This document shows positions 45,732 to 55,778 of a stretch of 64,000 bases of DNA, piece after piece (positions within the stretch are counted from its first letter, which is position 1; the number at the start of each line of letters is the position of its first letter). The translations under genes were made by a program, and so were the position numbers. Source of the stretch: Pseudeuparius sepicola (lineage: Eukaryota > Arthropoda > Insecta > Coleoptera > Anthribidae). The notes below the pieces were generated by a model, which worked only from the letters and a program-made list of their open reading frames with translations, was not told the DNA's origin and searched no databases. The stretch covers positions 21,166,876-21,230,875 of the forward strand of contig OY987305.1 of assembly GCA_963920635.1 (NCBI GenBank), written 5' to 3'.

Positions 45732-46985
45732 ATGAGTTCTGATTACCCTGAAGGTTCATTATTAGAAGATTTAGCTCATTTTTCTATTACTCCAAAAGCT
45801 CCTAAACAAAAACCTCGTTTTAAACCATATTCTAAAAATTTATCTGAAGATTTAAAAAACCCTCAAATTTTAATTTCTCAGCCCTCAACTTCAAAAACTC
45901 AAGAAATGGCTTTAACAAATACCGACATTAATAATTTGTGCAACACTCTTCCAGAATATAAACCGGGAGATAACCTCTCCACATTTATAAATTCAGTTGA
46001 TAATTTAATTGCTTTTTTCACTCAACAAGGTGCTAATGCCACTCAACTATATATAATTAACACTCATATCGTTTCCAAAATTAAAAATGAGGCTCGTGAT
46101 TTCTTAAATTTACACAATAAAACTTCTTGGGCAGAAATAAAGCCCCTTTTACTCCAAAAATATGGCGACCGTCGCACAGAAGAAATTTTATTAACACAAT
46201 TAACCACCACAGTTCAAAAGCGTTCTGAATCTTATGATGACTATTACAACCGAATAACTTTAGCACTTAATGATCTTTTACAGCATGTTTCTTTACATGA
46301 AAATAACGCTCAGGCAATCGAGTTTAAAGCTTCGTTTTTCAGAAAACAAGCCCTTAGAACATTTTGTACTGGCATAAACAATCCCTATTGCGATCATTTA
46401 TCTCATTTTGAATTAAACTCTCTCGACGAAGCACTTCAAAAATGCATAGCTTTAGATAACCACAAACAGCAACAGCAATATATGTCTTATCTTAAATCTA
46501 CCACCTATCCCCGCGATTATCAAAGAAACAGTCAACCTACCACTACCAATCGCCCTACTAATCAAAATCCTCAACCACCTCGCAACCCACAACCTAATCA
46601 TAATACGAATATGAACCCAAATTTTAATCAACAATTCCCTCAAAACTTTAATCAAGGTCCTTCAAACTCACCTAGAAATTTTGGCAACACAAATAGGCCC
46701 ATTCCTCAAAGACAAAACCCTCCACCTAATAGACAAGTATTCAGCCCACCATCTAATAGACCCAACAATAATTACTTCCAAAATCAATATCGTCCAACTC
46801 CAACTCCTATGTCCATAACTTCAAAATTGCCGTCACAGCAAACTTACAAACCAACCCCAATGTCCACACGTACTTTCCATAATAATATAGAATGCGATTC
46901 CAATTTAGAAACCGAAGAATACTTTTCCGAAAATTTTCGAGAACAAGCCTCGGAATCTCCTCCCAATCCCGAATTATCGAATTAA
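45732..46985 (+). CDS. gag: Gag structural polyprotein
   Basis: This 417-residue protein has a helical middle (roughly residues 70-255) that fits the capsid region of gypsy-type Gag: LPEYKPGDNLSTFINSVDNL, then LLLQKYGDRRTEEILLTQL. The last third is low-complexity, rich in Pro, Asn and Gln, with scattered Arg. No CCHC zinc knuckle is present, as in many errantiviruses; the basic Asn/Pro-rich tail may bind RNA instead. The ATG at 45732 is the first in frame after the leader. Its 3' end overlaps pol by 94 bases, with pol in the -1 frame. It would assemble intracellular particles. Confidence 0.88.
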   Translation: MSSDYPEGSLLEDLAHFSITPKAPKQKPRFKPYSKNLSEDLKNPQILISQPSTSKTQEMALTNTDINNLCNTLPEYKPGDNLSTFINSVDNLIAFFTQQGANATQLYIINTHIVSKIKNEARDFLNLHNKTSWAEIKPLLLQKYGDRRTEEILLTQLTTTVQKRSESYDDYYNRITLALNDLLQHVSLHENNAQAIEFKASFFRKQALRTFCTGINNPYCDHLSHFELNSLDEALQKCIALDNHKQQQQYMSYLKSTTYPRDYQRNSQPTTTNRPTNQNPQPPRNPQPNHNTNMNPNFNQQFPQNFNQGPSNSPRNFGNTNRPIPQRQNPPPNRQVFSPPSNRPNNNYFQNQYRPTPTPMSITSKLPSQQTYKPTPMSTRTFHNNIECDSNLETEEYFSENFREQASESPPNPELSN

Positions 46986-49900
46986 ATAATATTTCAAAAG
47001 CCACCAAACTTCGATTTTTCTATCTCCCTTATTCTAATCTTAAAGTATTAATAGATTCTGGTGGATCCGATACTGTAATAACTCCCGAAGCTGCACAAAA
47101 TTTCGATCCAAAATATCAATTTTTTGAACCCTTTACTCTTATTTCTATGAAAACTCCTAAAACCTACTCCGAAAACCTTTATTTTCCCGTTTTTAACGAA
47201 ATTGGCATTGATCAACCGTTTATAGTTAGAATTGCCGACTGGCACAACGATTTTGATATTCTTTTAGGTACTGGTGAACTCGACCAATTAGGTGCAAATA
47301 TAGATTATGAAACTCATATATTTTCTATTCGTAAATTAGGCGTTTCCGTTCCATTTGAAGTTATATATCGTTCGAATAATCGACTCCGTATCCCAGTAAA
47401 TATCAATAATGGTGAAGTTGTACTCCCAGAAATTACCCTTGATAACCAAACTGTACTCCCAATTTCAATACACCATGCCAATGATGGGTTTGTAGAAATA
47501 CCACAACCAGAAAATTTAAATATTGACTTCCCTGAACCAATATCTGTTTATCCACTATCCGATTTTGAAGAATTATCACCTCCCTTCTCCAATAACTCAT
47601 TTGATCCCAACTCTATTCGAACAAAACATCTGAATTCCGAAGAAAAGCAAAAAATTCTTGATCTATGTCATAAATTTAAAGATATTTTTTACAATGAATC
47701 ATCTGATCTGTCATTTACTAGTTCTGTCAAACACGAAATCCGCACAAAAGACGAAACTCCTATTTTTTCCCGTTCTTTCCGACATCCTAAAGTCATGCAA
47801 AGCGAAATTTCTTCCCAAATTGATAAACTCTTAGAACAAAATATAATCCGACCTTCAATTTCCCCTTATTCTTCGCCCGTTTGGATCGTTCCAAAGAAAA
47901 TGGATGCATCCGGTAAACGCAAGTTTCGCATGGTTATAGACTATCGCAAACTAAACGATAATACGGTTGAAGACAAATATCCCCTTCCCCGCATCGACGA
48001 AATACTTGACAATTTAGGCAAATGCACATACTTCACAACCCTCGACTTAGCCCAAGGTTTTCACCAAATTGAAGTACACCCCAACTCCGTTGAAAAAACC
48101 GCCTTCACAGTTCCCAATGGCCACTTCGAATATACAAGAATGCCGTTTGGTCTAAAAAACGCCCCAGCGACCTTCCAACGCATGATGGACGAAATTCTAA
48201 GAGAATACCTTTACAAATCATGTTTTGTCTATATGGATGACGTCATTATATTTTCCAAATCTTTACAAGAACATCTTATACATATAAAATCCATTTTTCA
48301 AAAATTCCGTGAAGTAAACCTAAAAATTCAACTCGACAAATCTGAATTCCTAAACAAAGAAGTAGCTTTCCTTGGCCACGTGATTACTCCCGAAGGCATT
48401 AAACCCAATCCAAACAAAATATCCGCAATCCAAAACTTCCCCATTCCTAAAACTACTAAGGAAATTAAAAGTTTCTTGGGACTAATAGGCTATTATCGCC
48501 GCTTCATTCCTAATTTCTCAAAAATGACAACACCCATGACACGTTGTTTACGAAAAGACACCAAAATTGAAATTGACCACCCTCAATATATAGATTGTTT
48601 TGAAAAATGTAAATCCGCTCTAAGTAACTCCCCAATTCTCCAATACCCTGACTTTTCTCTACCTTTTACACTAACTACTGACGCCTCTAACGTTGCTATT
48701 GGCTCTGTCCTATCCCAAAAAGGAAAACCAATCGCTTACTACTCCCGCACCCTTATTACCGCAGAACGAAACTACTCCACAATCGAGAAAGAACTCCTTG
48801 CAATCATAGAATCCTGTAAACATTTCCGGCCCTATCTTTTTGGTGTAAAATTCACCATAGAAACCGATCACAACCCCTTAGTCTGGCTCTATAAAATTAA
48901 GGAACCCCATTCTCGTCTCGCCCGGTGGAAACTCAAATTAGAAGAATATAATTTTGAAATTGTATATCGCAAAGGTAAAGAAAATTTTGTAGCCGACGCT
49001 CTTTCCCGTATCGAACTCAATATGCATGAATTAGACTCGATCTGTGTAAATCCTCCCTCACATGACGATGACTTTAATATTGACGACTTTATTAACGAAA
49101 CTTATGAAAAACAAACTGGACTATCCACACAACACTCCACACACGAAAACCCTATTGCAACTATTCCATTTTCCGAAGAACCCATTAATTATTTTCCTAA
49201 TCAAATTATCTTAAAATTTGGAAACAAACATGACGTTCAATACATCCTTAAATTCAAAAGTAAACACCAATATTACGTAACTCTTACTGAAAAAGATTGG
49301 AAAACTGACATTAAAAACACTCTCCATTCTATAATATCTCCTAATCAACGCTACCATATCCTCACAGAACAAACGGATATCCAAAAACTTATATCTGAAT
49401 ATGTCCGCAATACTTTTAATGAAACCGTTCGTATCTCTTTCTGCTCTAAACAAACTCAAGACATAGAGAATCCCGATAAACAACTTCAATGTGTTCAAGA
49501 TTACCACAAGCAAAATCATAATGGCATACTCGAAACTCTCAATCACTTAAAACTCCATTATTATTGGCCAAATATGCGCACTACGATTTCCGATTATATT
49601 AATAAATGCGATATATGCCTCCGAAATAAATATGAAAGACACCCTTATAAACTTCCCTTCAAAGGCCCCCTATTAGGACAAAAACCTTTTGATATTATCC
49701 ACATAGACACCTTTTGCTGTAATCGTCAAAGTTTTCTAACAATCATAGATTCATTTTCCAAATACGCTCAAGTTTACAATATACAAGACAAAATGAATAT
49801 ATCCATTCTCAGCAAATTACGTCATTACTTTTCTCATCACAATTATCCGCGCAAAATTGTCTGTGACGAAGGAACTGAATTTTCCAATAATCTCTTTAAA

Positions 49901-50539
49901 GAATTTTGTAAACTCCACAAAATAGAACTCCATTTTACCACAGTTAATAATCCTAACTCTAACAGTCCTATCGAACGATTCCATTCCACATTTACAGAAA
50001 AACTGCGCGTTATGCAAGATGAACGACCTAGAGAATATTTCCAAGACCTAATCACCCACTGTGTCCTTATTTATAACCAATCCATCCACTCAGCTACTGG
50101 CTACTCCCCTTTCTCAATCCTCTACGGCCCCTATATCGAAGAAATACAATTCGACGACGACTTACCTATTTATGAAAAATATAATCAACGACATAAAGAT
50201 GAACTCCGCCCTTTTATTGATTCCCTTTACACTAAACTTCACGAAAAAGAAACCCGCATTTTAGAAAACCGCAACAAAAATCTACCAGATCCCACTCCTA
50301 CTCCAGAACAAGGACAAACCGTGTACCTTTCCAAAAACACTCGTAACAAACTCGACGCACCCTATATACCCGCTACTGTTACCTCTACTGACAATACAAA
50401 AATTAAAGTCTTAACTACTAAGAATAAACCCACTAACTCTCATCCTAGAAAAATCAAACGCTTACGCAAACCTCCCTTGTTACAGAAACACCCTCCTAAT
50501 AACCAACTGCCTGGCTCTTCAAGTGCACCCGATCCCTAA
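46892..50539 (+). CDS. pol: Pol polyprotein: protease, RT, RNase H, integrase
   Basis: Pol is expressed as a Gag-Pol fusion by -1 frameshifting; the frame is open over 1215 codons. The aspartic protease has DSG at residues 55-57. The reverse transcriptase shows DYRKLNDNT, RMPFGLKNAP and catalytic YMDD at 447-450. RNase H includes TTDAS (D597), the ERNYSTIEKELLAI block and TDHNPL. The integrase has an HHCC zinc region (YHKQNHNGI ... CDICLRNK), and a DDE core at D939, D992 and E1028 with the expected 35-residue spacing. All catalytic residues are present and no stop or frameshift interrupts the gene, so enzymatic competence is likely. Confidence 0.95.
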   Translation: MRFQFRNRRILFRKFSRTSLGISSQSRIIELNNISKATKLRFFYLPYSNLKVLIDSGGSDTVITPEAAQNFDPKYQFFEPFTLISMKTPKTYSENLYFPVFNEIGIDQPFIVRIADWHNDFDILLGTGELDQLGANIDYETHIFSIRKLGVSVPFEVIYRSNNRLRIPVNINNGEVVLPEITLDNQTVLPISIHHANDGFVEIPQPENLNIDFPEPISVYPLSDFEELSPPFSNNSFDPNSIRTKHLNSEEKQKILDLCHKFKDIFYNESSDLSFTSSVKHEIRTKDETPIFSRSFRHPKVMQSEISSQIDKLLEQNIIRPSISPYSSPVWIVPKKMDASGKRKFRMVIDYRKLNDNTVEDKYPLPRIDEILDNLGKCTYFTTLDLAQGFHQIEVHPNSVEKTAFTVPNGHFEYTRMPFGLKNAPATFQRMMDEILREYLYKSCFVYMDDVIIFSKSLQEHLIHIKSIFQKFREVNLKIQLDKSEFLNKEVAFLGHVITPEGIKPNPNKISAIQNFPIPKTTKEIKSFLGLIGYYRRFIPNFSKMTTPMTRCLRKDTKIEIDHPQYIDCFEKCKSALSNSPILQYPDFSLPFTLTTDASNVAIGSVLSQKGKPIAYYSRTLITAERNYSTIEKELLAIIESCKHFRPYLFGVKFTIETDHNPLVWLYKIKEPHSRLARWKLKLEEYNFEIVYRKGKENFVADALSRIELNMHELDSICVNPPSHDDDFNIDDFINETYEKQTGLSTQHSTHENPIATIPFSEEPINYFPNQIILKFGNKHDVQYILKFKSKHQYYVTLTEKDWKTDIKNTLHSIISPNQRYHILTEQTDIQKLISEYVRNTFNETVRISFCSKQTQDIENPDKQLQCVQDYHKQNHNGILETLNHLKLHYYWPNMRTTISDYINKCDICLRNKYERHPYKLPFKGPLLGQKPFDIIHIDTFCCNRQSFLTIIDSFSKYAQVYNIQDKMNISILSKLRHYFSHHNYPRKIVCDEGTEFSNNLFKEFCKLHKIELHFTTVNNPNSNSPIERFHSTFTEKLRVMQDERPREYFQDLITHCVLIYNQSIHSATGYSPFSILYGPYIEEIQFDDDLPIYEKYNQRHKDELRPFIDSLYTKLHEKETRILENRNKNLPDPTPTPEQGQTVYLSKNTRNKLDAPYIPATVTSTDNTKIKVLTTKNKPTNSHPRKIKRLRKPPLLQKHPPNNQLPGSSSAPDP
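46931..46937 (+). promoter_or_regulatory. -1 frameshift slippery heptamer, gag to pol
   Basis: Read in the gag frame the sequence is A AAT TTT, a canonical X-XXY-YYZ heptamer. It lies inside the gag/pol overlap, and a -1 slip there enters the pol frame exactly. No strong downstream pseudoknot was worked out. Confidence 0.65.
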
Positions 50540-51995
50540 TAATGGATACTATCAAGAATTGGTAGGCCAAGCACAATTATTTGACCACTTTCACCGTCAC
50601 ATACTTACTTTCAACTTAAGCACTATAGATAATACCCTTAAACTTTACCCCGTTAATTTAGTTCTTTTTAATACTTCAACGACTTCGTCTTATTACAAAA
50701 TGTTTAATCAATATCAACTGCTTTATCATGAAACTCTTGACAATTTTCATAAACTAATTCGCCCTAGACAGAAACGTGGAATTATGAACTATATAGGTAC
50801 TTTCATTAAATCAATCACAGGTAATCTCGACGAGAATGATCGTATATTTTTGGAAAAACATATTCAAGCTATCGAAAACAAGCAATCTCAAATTATTGGC
50901 ACCCTCAATAACTCTACAACTTATGCCTCACAAACAATAAAACGATATAACATGTTAGTTGAAACTATTAATAATAACACAGTTAAAATTGCACAAGATA
51001 TTAATCTCCTCAGCGACGAATTTGACAAATATCTCTCACTTCATAGCGAAATACTTAATCTCGATCGTTTAAATCAATTCCTTCAAAAATTACTTCGAAC
51101 TATTAATTTAGCTGCATTGCAACAGTCGAACATTGAACTCTTTTCTCTCTCTGAAATTATTAAACTAGAAAATCAACTCAAATCAATCTATAATAAAGCC
51201 TCTCTCTTATCCGATAACATGCACCCTTTTGAACTAATCGAAACTGCTCAAAGTACAATAATCTCTACAGAAAGTCAGATACTCATTATCCTAAAAATTC
51301 CTATCCTTGATGAACTTGTATTCCCACTCTACCAAGTTTACCCAATCCATAACAAAGAAGATATCGTTTTGGTACCCCCTGCTGTTTACTATGGGAATAA
51401 TCGTTGGTATTCCACATGCACACCTACAGAAAGAAAAATCACCTGTCAAACTATGTCAACAACCAGATGTCAACTGCCCACATTAGAAAACTGCACCACT
51501 GCCATTCTCCTGCAACCGATCATACATCAAACTAAGAGAAGCCTCATTGCCAGCACAAATCACCCACTCCGTATCACCGAAAAATGTTCAAAAACAGAAA
51601 AAATCATAAAGCAACCAGCAATCATCCAATCACCCTGTCCAATTCAAATTGAAAATCAATGGTATACCGCCACGCAAGAAGAAGCCGAAATCCCAGCCAT
51701 CGTTCCTGTCAAAATTAATCCCAAGTATCGTCTACAACTAAATCATTTACAGTCTCTTCAAGAAACACCGCAATTGTCGGCTATCCAACCCATACACCTA
51801 GATCCAGTCGTCATCTCCACAACAACCTGGTCAGCCACACTTCTTATCATCACTCTAATGTGTGTCATCATCTACTTCATCCTAAGAAAACGAAAAAGAC
51901 TCCAAACACTCTTTTTCAAACCAAGAATATCACTCTCAGAACTCCAAGAACTTCAACAACTCAACAAGAAGCCCGAGGACGAACTTCCATCCTAA
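50486..51995 (+). CDS. env: Env glycoprotein, baculovirus F-like fusion protein
   Basis: The env frame is open from 50415 to 51995 but lacks an early ATG, which fits expression from spliced RNA (acceptor at 50481-50485, start codon in the leader). Counting from 50523, a furin-type site RQKR occupies residues 82-85. It is followed by a fusion-peptide-like GIMNYIGTFIKSITGNLDEN, which matches the insect errantivirus and baculovirus F pattern. A membrane span (about residues 428-450) is followed by a basic RKRKR cytoplasmic start. N-glycosylation sites and a cysteine-rich region precede it. It overlaps the end of pol. It would mediate cell-to-cell or particle transfer; intactness suggests recent selection or youth. 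Confidence 0.85.
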
Positions 51996-52004
51996 GGGGG
52001 GAAG
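51992..52004 (+). promoter_or_regulatory. Polypurine tract
   Basis: aaggggggaag directly precedes the 3' LTR and overlaps the end of env. It would prime plus-strand DNA synthesis. Confidence 0.85.
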
Positions 52005-52201
52005 AGTTATGTTCATCGACCCCACAGCACACCGACCTGGACGAAAACCCCGAATCAGCGGAATCAGCTTTTTATTTTTCGTACACCGCATTTCCAATTT
52101 ATATAAATATCGCGACCGCAATTAATCGATCAGTAATAGTTTATACCCTACGTTCAATAAACCTTTTTAAAAACGAAGATTTTCGACCCCGGAACATAAC
52201 T
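52005..52201 (+). repeat. 3' LTR
   Basis: It shows no difference from the 5' LTR over 197 bp by eye, and is followed by the CGCT duplication. Confidence 0.92.
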
Positions 52202-52787
52202 CGCTTTTTAGCGAAATATCTTCTAAAGTCATGAATAATTTGCATTTTATTCGATTTTACGTTAATCTACATAGCAAAGAGATTGTATTAGAACCAAATT
52301 TATGATTAATATACTGTTTGTCTTTCTGTAAATTGAAATGGAGACTCGCTTATTTTTGATACATGTCCGTAAGGAGGCTTCTGTTGCAAAGCTATTTATT
52401 CTGTGCTATTAGGTAAACTGTCAAAATTTTTACTTTATTATATTAGATCCAACATTTGAAATAATACATTGTGTATTCAAACATGTGATGATCACTTGCA
52501 AATGTGTTTAGAATTTGACTATCTTCATATTTTGAAAAAATACTTCAAGTAGATTAAGTTCAGCGTCAGATTCGAAATTGTATAACAAATATTTTAAATT
52601 TTATTCTAAGTCAGGGAATCTAAGCGTGCACGCTCCTTTTATAATTTGTTTGAAAATCAAGTTTTTAATATTGAATGGAGAGTAGGATTTCTAAACTGAC
52701 AAAATAATAAGATCGAACATTTTTAACATAGAGCTGGATCTAGCAGATACATTATTGCCGAGCCTCGCGCGAGGGGTTCGTGCTTTT

Positions 52788-53017
52788 TTAACCACCACCG
52801 CAGTTCATTTATTTCCCTGTATTTAGTTATTTATATTACCACAGCTAATATCTAACAAAAATCAAAATAGTAAGATATCACCAACTAAGATGGTGTTAAT
52901 TCCATGCCGCACCATCAGATTCCTGCACGGTACATATGTACATTACGCAGCCTGACATAAAGCGCTGCCTGAATATGCACATGGCGCGTTGGGCAAGTTC
53001 GACACTCAACGTGTTAA
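52788..53017 (-). mobile_element. Solo piggyBac-like terminus, right arm
   Basis: This is the mirror of 37666-37895; its TTAA is at 53014-53017. It is also a direct-orientation relative of the true right end of the piggyBac element (43060-43304). Confidence 0.7.
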
Positions 53018-53540
53018 GGTTTTTATCGCCAAGAATATTTATTACGTACCTTATTGTACCGAAGAAGCTATAATTGCCAAGTCATAAATCTTGAAGGGAG
53101 AGTAAGGTCTATGGGTCTAGGTAATATCCTCTGCTTGGCACGTGCCGCATCCGGACAATATACCGGATGATAAACATGGATATTCAAAAAAGTTATTGCA
53201 TAATTCTGTTTGAATGTGACTGTTATATTTCGAGTCAGGATATACTTAGAGTCCAATAGGACTGCAAAAATGTTTACTTCATTAGATCGAACATTTTTAA
53301 CATAGAGCTGGATCTAGCAGATACATTATTGCCGAGCCTCGTGCGGGGGGTTCGGGCTTTTAATAACCACCACTGCCACCCAAAAAAAGGGTGGCGGTTC
53401 CCCAACCGACAGACCATTCCTTCCGGAACTGTACAGATCGGACGGAATTGTGACGGAGAAGGGGCGGGGAGCTGATTGGGGTTCCTTGATAACTGACTAA
53501 TATCTAATAGTGCTGTACCTTTTGAACCCCAGCTCGACCG

Positions 53541-53744
53541 TTGAGAGGTCCAGGACAAGAACTTATCTATTTCAAACAAGCTCGTGTCGGGAAGTTGCAC
53601 ACTAGACCCATCTGGCGGACCGAGGAAGAAAAAAGAATACAAAATACCGGCGCTCGAATAGTCTCAATAGAAAGCCACCCGCCATTAGTAACGGTTAAAA
53701 TTTCTCGACTAGTAAAGCAGACGCTGGCACCCAGAGGGCGTTAG
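53541..53744 (+). CDS. Hypothetical 67-residue ORF, right arm
   Basis: It is an unchanged mirror of the left-arm frame at 36939-37142. A ctatataaag word lies just after its stop. Function and reality are uncertain. Confidence 0.25.
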   Translation: MRGPGQELIYFKQARVGKLHTRPIWRTEEEKRIQNTGARIVSIESHPPLVTVKISRLVKQTLAPRGR

Positions 53745-53757
53745 CTATATAAAGTTA

Positions 53758-53893
53758 TTTTTTAGATTTAATCACGGTGCTACTCATTAATAATAAACAA
53801 GTTATTTTTAGATTTAAACCATCATGGTACTACTCATGTAACAAATAATAAGTTATTTTTTAGATTTAAACAATCATGGTACTACAGACCAAA
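53758..53893 (-). repeat. Three-copy tandem repeat, right arm
   Basis: This is the mirror of 36790-36925, with the same unit order reversed. Confidence 0.7.
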
Positions 53894-54282
53894 TTAAAAT
53901 CATCTATGTAGAAAAACTAAATACGCGACATATTCCCACGTTTAAAACTTCAGACAAAATTCTTGAAGCAATCCTTTGCGGTAAATGGCCCCTTTAGAGG
54001 GTTTATGATGCGGAGCCCTACGGCGGCCGATTATGGGCGCTCTGCCGTAGTATTGATTTTTTCCTGACAAGTTCTATCATCTGAAATTCACACAACTTGA
54101 GGACTATTTTAACTATTATTAACAAATATTTTCATAATTTAAACTTTTTATTTCGCTCATAATCATGCTTCTCAGACATTGCCTCCATGGCCGCAGCCTG
54201 AAAGCCATTATTGGGTAGTAAAAAACACATAATTTTTACACAAATTTTTTTCATGCAAATTCGACAACCACTATCCTCTTAA

Positions 54283-54968
54283 GACTCTCGAATTTTTTAC
54301 CTGGTCGAACCGCAGAACCAGACCCGTGCATAATATACACAAGGCGTGTTAATAGTTATCCTCTTAAAACTCTGGAATTTTTTACTTCGCTGTTGATCGA
54401 CCCGCAGCACCAGACCAATCTGTGCATAATATATATACACATGGCAGTCAACGTGTTAATATTTATCCTCTTAAAAGTCTCGAATTTTTTACTCCTCTGT
54501 TGATCGAACCGCAGCAGCAGACCAATCTGTGCATAATATATATACACAAGGCGTGTTAATATTTATCCTCTTAAAAATCTCGAATTTTTTACTTCTCTGT
54601 TAATCGAACCGCAGCAGCAGACGAATCTATGCATAATATTATATACACATGGCAGTCAACGTGTTCATATTTATCCTCTTAAAACTCTCGAATTTTTTAC
54701 TTCTCTGTTGATCGACCCGCAGCACCAGACCAATCTGTGCATAATATATATACACATGGCAGTCAACGTGTTAATATTTATCCTCTTAAAACTCTAGAAT
54801 TTTTTACTTCTCTGTTGGTCGAACCTCTCACCCCTCAGCATCAAACCAATCGATATACCCCTCAAATCCGAAGTAAAAAACACAGACAATATTTTCTCAC
54901 CCCTCGGCATCAAACCAATCGATATACCCCTCAAATCCGAAGTAAAAAACACAAACAATATTTTGGAA
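54283..54968 (-). repeat. Minisatellites of the right arm, containing piggyBac-like termini
   Basis: This is the mirror of 35715-36400, unit for unit: five ~105-bp copies with gcagtcaacgtgttaa words, then two ~69-bp copies. Retention of the same five-unit pattern shows that the arrays were copied together with the arm. Confidence 0.85.
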
Positions 54969-55219
54969 AAACGCATATTCGAGAAATTTGGAGGACCGAC
55001 TTGAGCAATTGCCCAATTGGATATTATGTAGAATATTTTCTCACTGGATAATTCACTAGTCAATTTTTTATGTTTTGCTGTTTAAATTGTCAGAATATTT
55101 GTGTCCGGACATAATTGAAGCAAAATTGCCTAACAACCGGCATTGGATTGACACAAGTTTATTCAATCACACCCTCTTAGAGAAATAAAAAACACACAAA
55201 CAAATAATATTTTTTATTT

Positions 55220-55321
55220 TTACAATTTTACATTTCTAAACTTTTTAGTTAGTTCATACATAATAATCAAGCGTCTCAGCTCTTCGAGTGCCTCCATATA
55301 TCGCCGCAGTCTCTCGCTCAT
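55220..55321 (-). CDS. Small terminal gene B (right copy), 33 residues
   Basis: It is identical to the left copy at 35362-35463, including the ATGA overlap with gene A and the following polyadenylation signal. It reads toward the centre of the element. Confidence 0.5.
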   Translation of the reverse strand: MSERLRRYMEALEELRRLIIMYELTKKFRNVKL

Positions 55322-55608
55322 GCTTCAGAAAATATAATATTTGTAGTCTTGCCGACGGGCCCCAAGCTTGTTAAAAAATACCTTTTGTCGTCACCATTCA
55401 ATTCGTCAATTCGCTCTCGAGTTAATTGCTCCGTAAAACGCTGAGGCAGGATAGTCTTGAAGTCGGCAAATTCCGCCACTACCTTTTCCCCAAACTTGGT
55501 ATTTATTCTCTTAAAACACTGGATCTCAAATTTTTTATTTACTTCCAAATCCCGAACATTCACCAGATTTTTCACCAGCAAATTGTTTAAACTATTTAAG
55601 AAGGACAT
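55318..55608 (-). CDS. Small terminal gene A (right copy), possible OB-fold-like protein
   Basis: The 96-residue product matches the left copy exactly in its proposed coding part. The two amino-acid differences between arms lie only in the in-frame leader upstream of the preferred ATG. This is consistent with, though far from proof of, coding constraint beginning at that ATG. The right end of the element is 164 bp upstream. See the left copy for motif evidence. Confidence 0.6.
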   Translation of the reverse strand: MSFLNSLNNLLVKNLVNVRDLEVNKKFEIQCFKRINTKFGEKVVAEFADFKTILPQRFTEQLTRERIDELNGDDKRYFLTSLGPVGKTTNIIFSEA

Positions 55609-55710
55609 GTTGTAAATGATCTGCGTGTCTGATGAGATCTTAGTTGAACCTCTCCTATTTAGCTGTTTTAATAGGAGTGGGCAGAGAGTGGGGAGACGGT
55701 CAAAACCTAG

Positions 55711-55758
55711 GAGAGTACCAGACCAGGCAGGTTTCGACAAGTCTGGTCTGGTGCTCTC
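55711..55758. repeat. Terminal hairpin of the right arm
   Basis: This is the mirror of 34925-34972. The loop-side base differs (caggcagg against caggacag in the same orientation), leaving one more mismatch in the stem. Confidence 0.75.
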
Positions 55759-55778
55759 TTAGTATCTCTACTATCATA

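Larger units (their letters stand above)
45361..52201 (+). mobile_element. Errantivirus-like (gypsy-type) endogenous retroelement, intact
   Basis: The 6.84-kb element has 197-bp LTRs that appear identical, and a 4-bp target duplication CGCT (45357-45360 and 52202-52205). Its gag, pol and env frames are open. The left arm of the host palindrome keeps the empty site (ctcgctttttagcg in reverse complement, near 38480). Insertion therefore post-dates arm formation and is young by LTR identity. Integration with a 4-bp duplication and AGTTA-starting LTRs are typical of insect errantiviruses. Confidence 0.93.
34911..55772. mobile_element. Giant palindromic element with Polinton/Maverick-like termini
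   Basis: The element begins AGTAGAGATACT and ends AGTATCTCTACT. An exact 6-bp duplication, ATCATA, lies at 34905-34910 and 55773-55778. AGT-starting inverted repeats with a 6-bp duplication are the Polinton/Maverick signature. The inverted repeats are near-identical for about 4.8 kb and then diverged for about 0.5 kb. A spacer and nested piggyBac, errantivirus-like and non-LTR insertions occupy the rest. Without the errantivirus-like insert it is about 14 kb. No DNA polymerase B, retroviral-type integrase of its own, ATPase, protease or capsid gene was found, so it would depend on factors in trans. Alternatives are a foldback element with unusual TSD, or a palindrome formed by chromosomal inverted duplication. 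The TSD argues against the last. Confidence 0.7.
44095..55772 (-). repeat. Right terminal inverted repeat, interrupted by the errantivirus-like element
   Basis: Without the insert (45361-52201 plus one 4-bp duplication) this arm is about 4.83 kb, the same length as the left one. All sub-features of the left arm occur here mirrored: terminal hairpin, two small genes, minisatellites and the solo piggyBac-like end. Confidence 0.85.

Noticed and set aside
50523..50525. GTG as the env start codon
   Set aside because: Insect genes start at ATG; the env frame is open upstream, and a splice acceptor in phase with a leader ATG explains expression better.
34911..55772. Inverted duplication of chromosomal sequence instead of a mobile element
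   Set aside because: The exact 6-bp duplication immediately outside matching ends is hard to explain without transposition, although an assembly check remains worthwhile.
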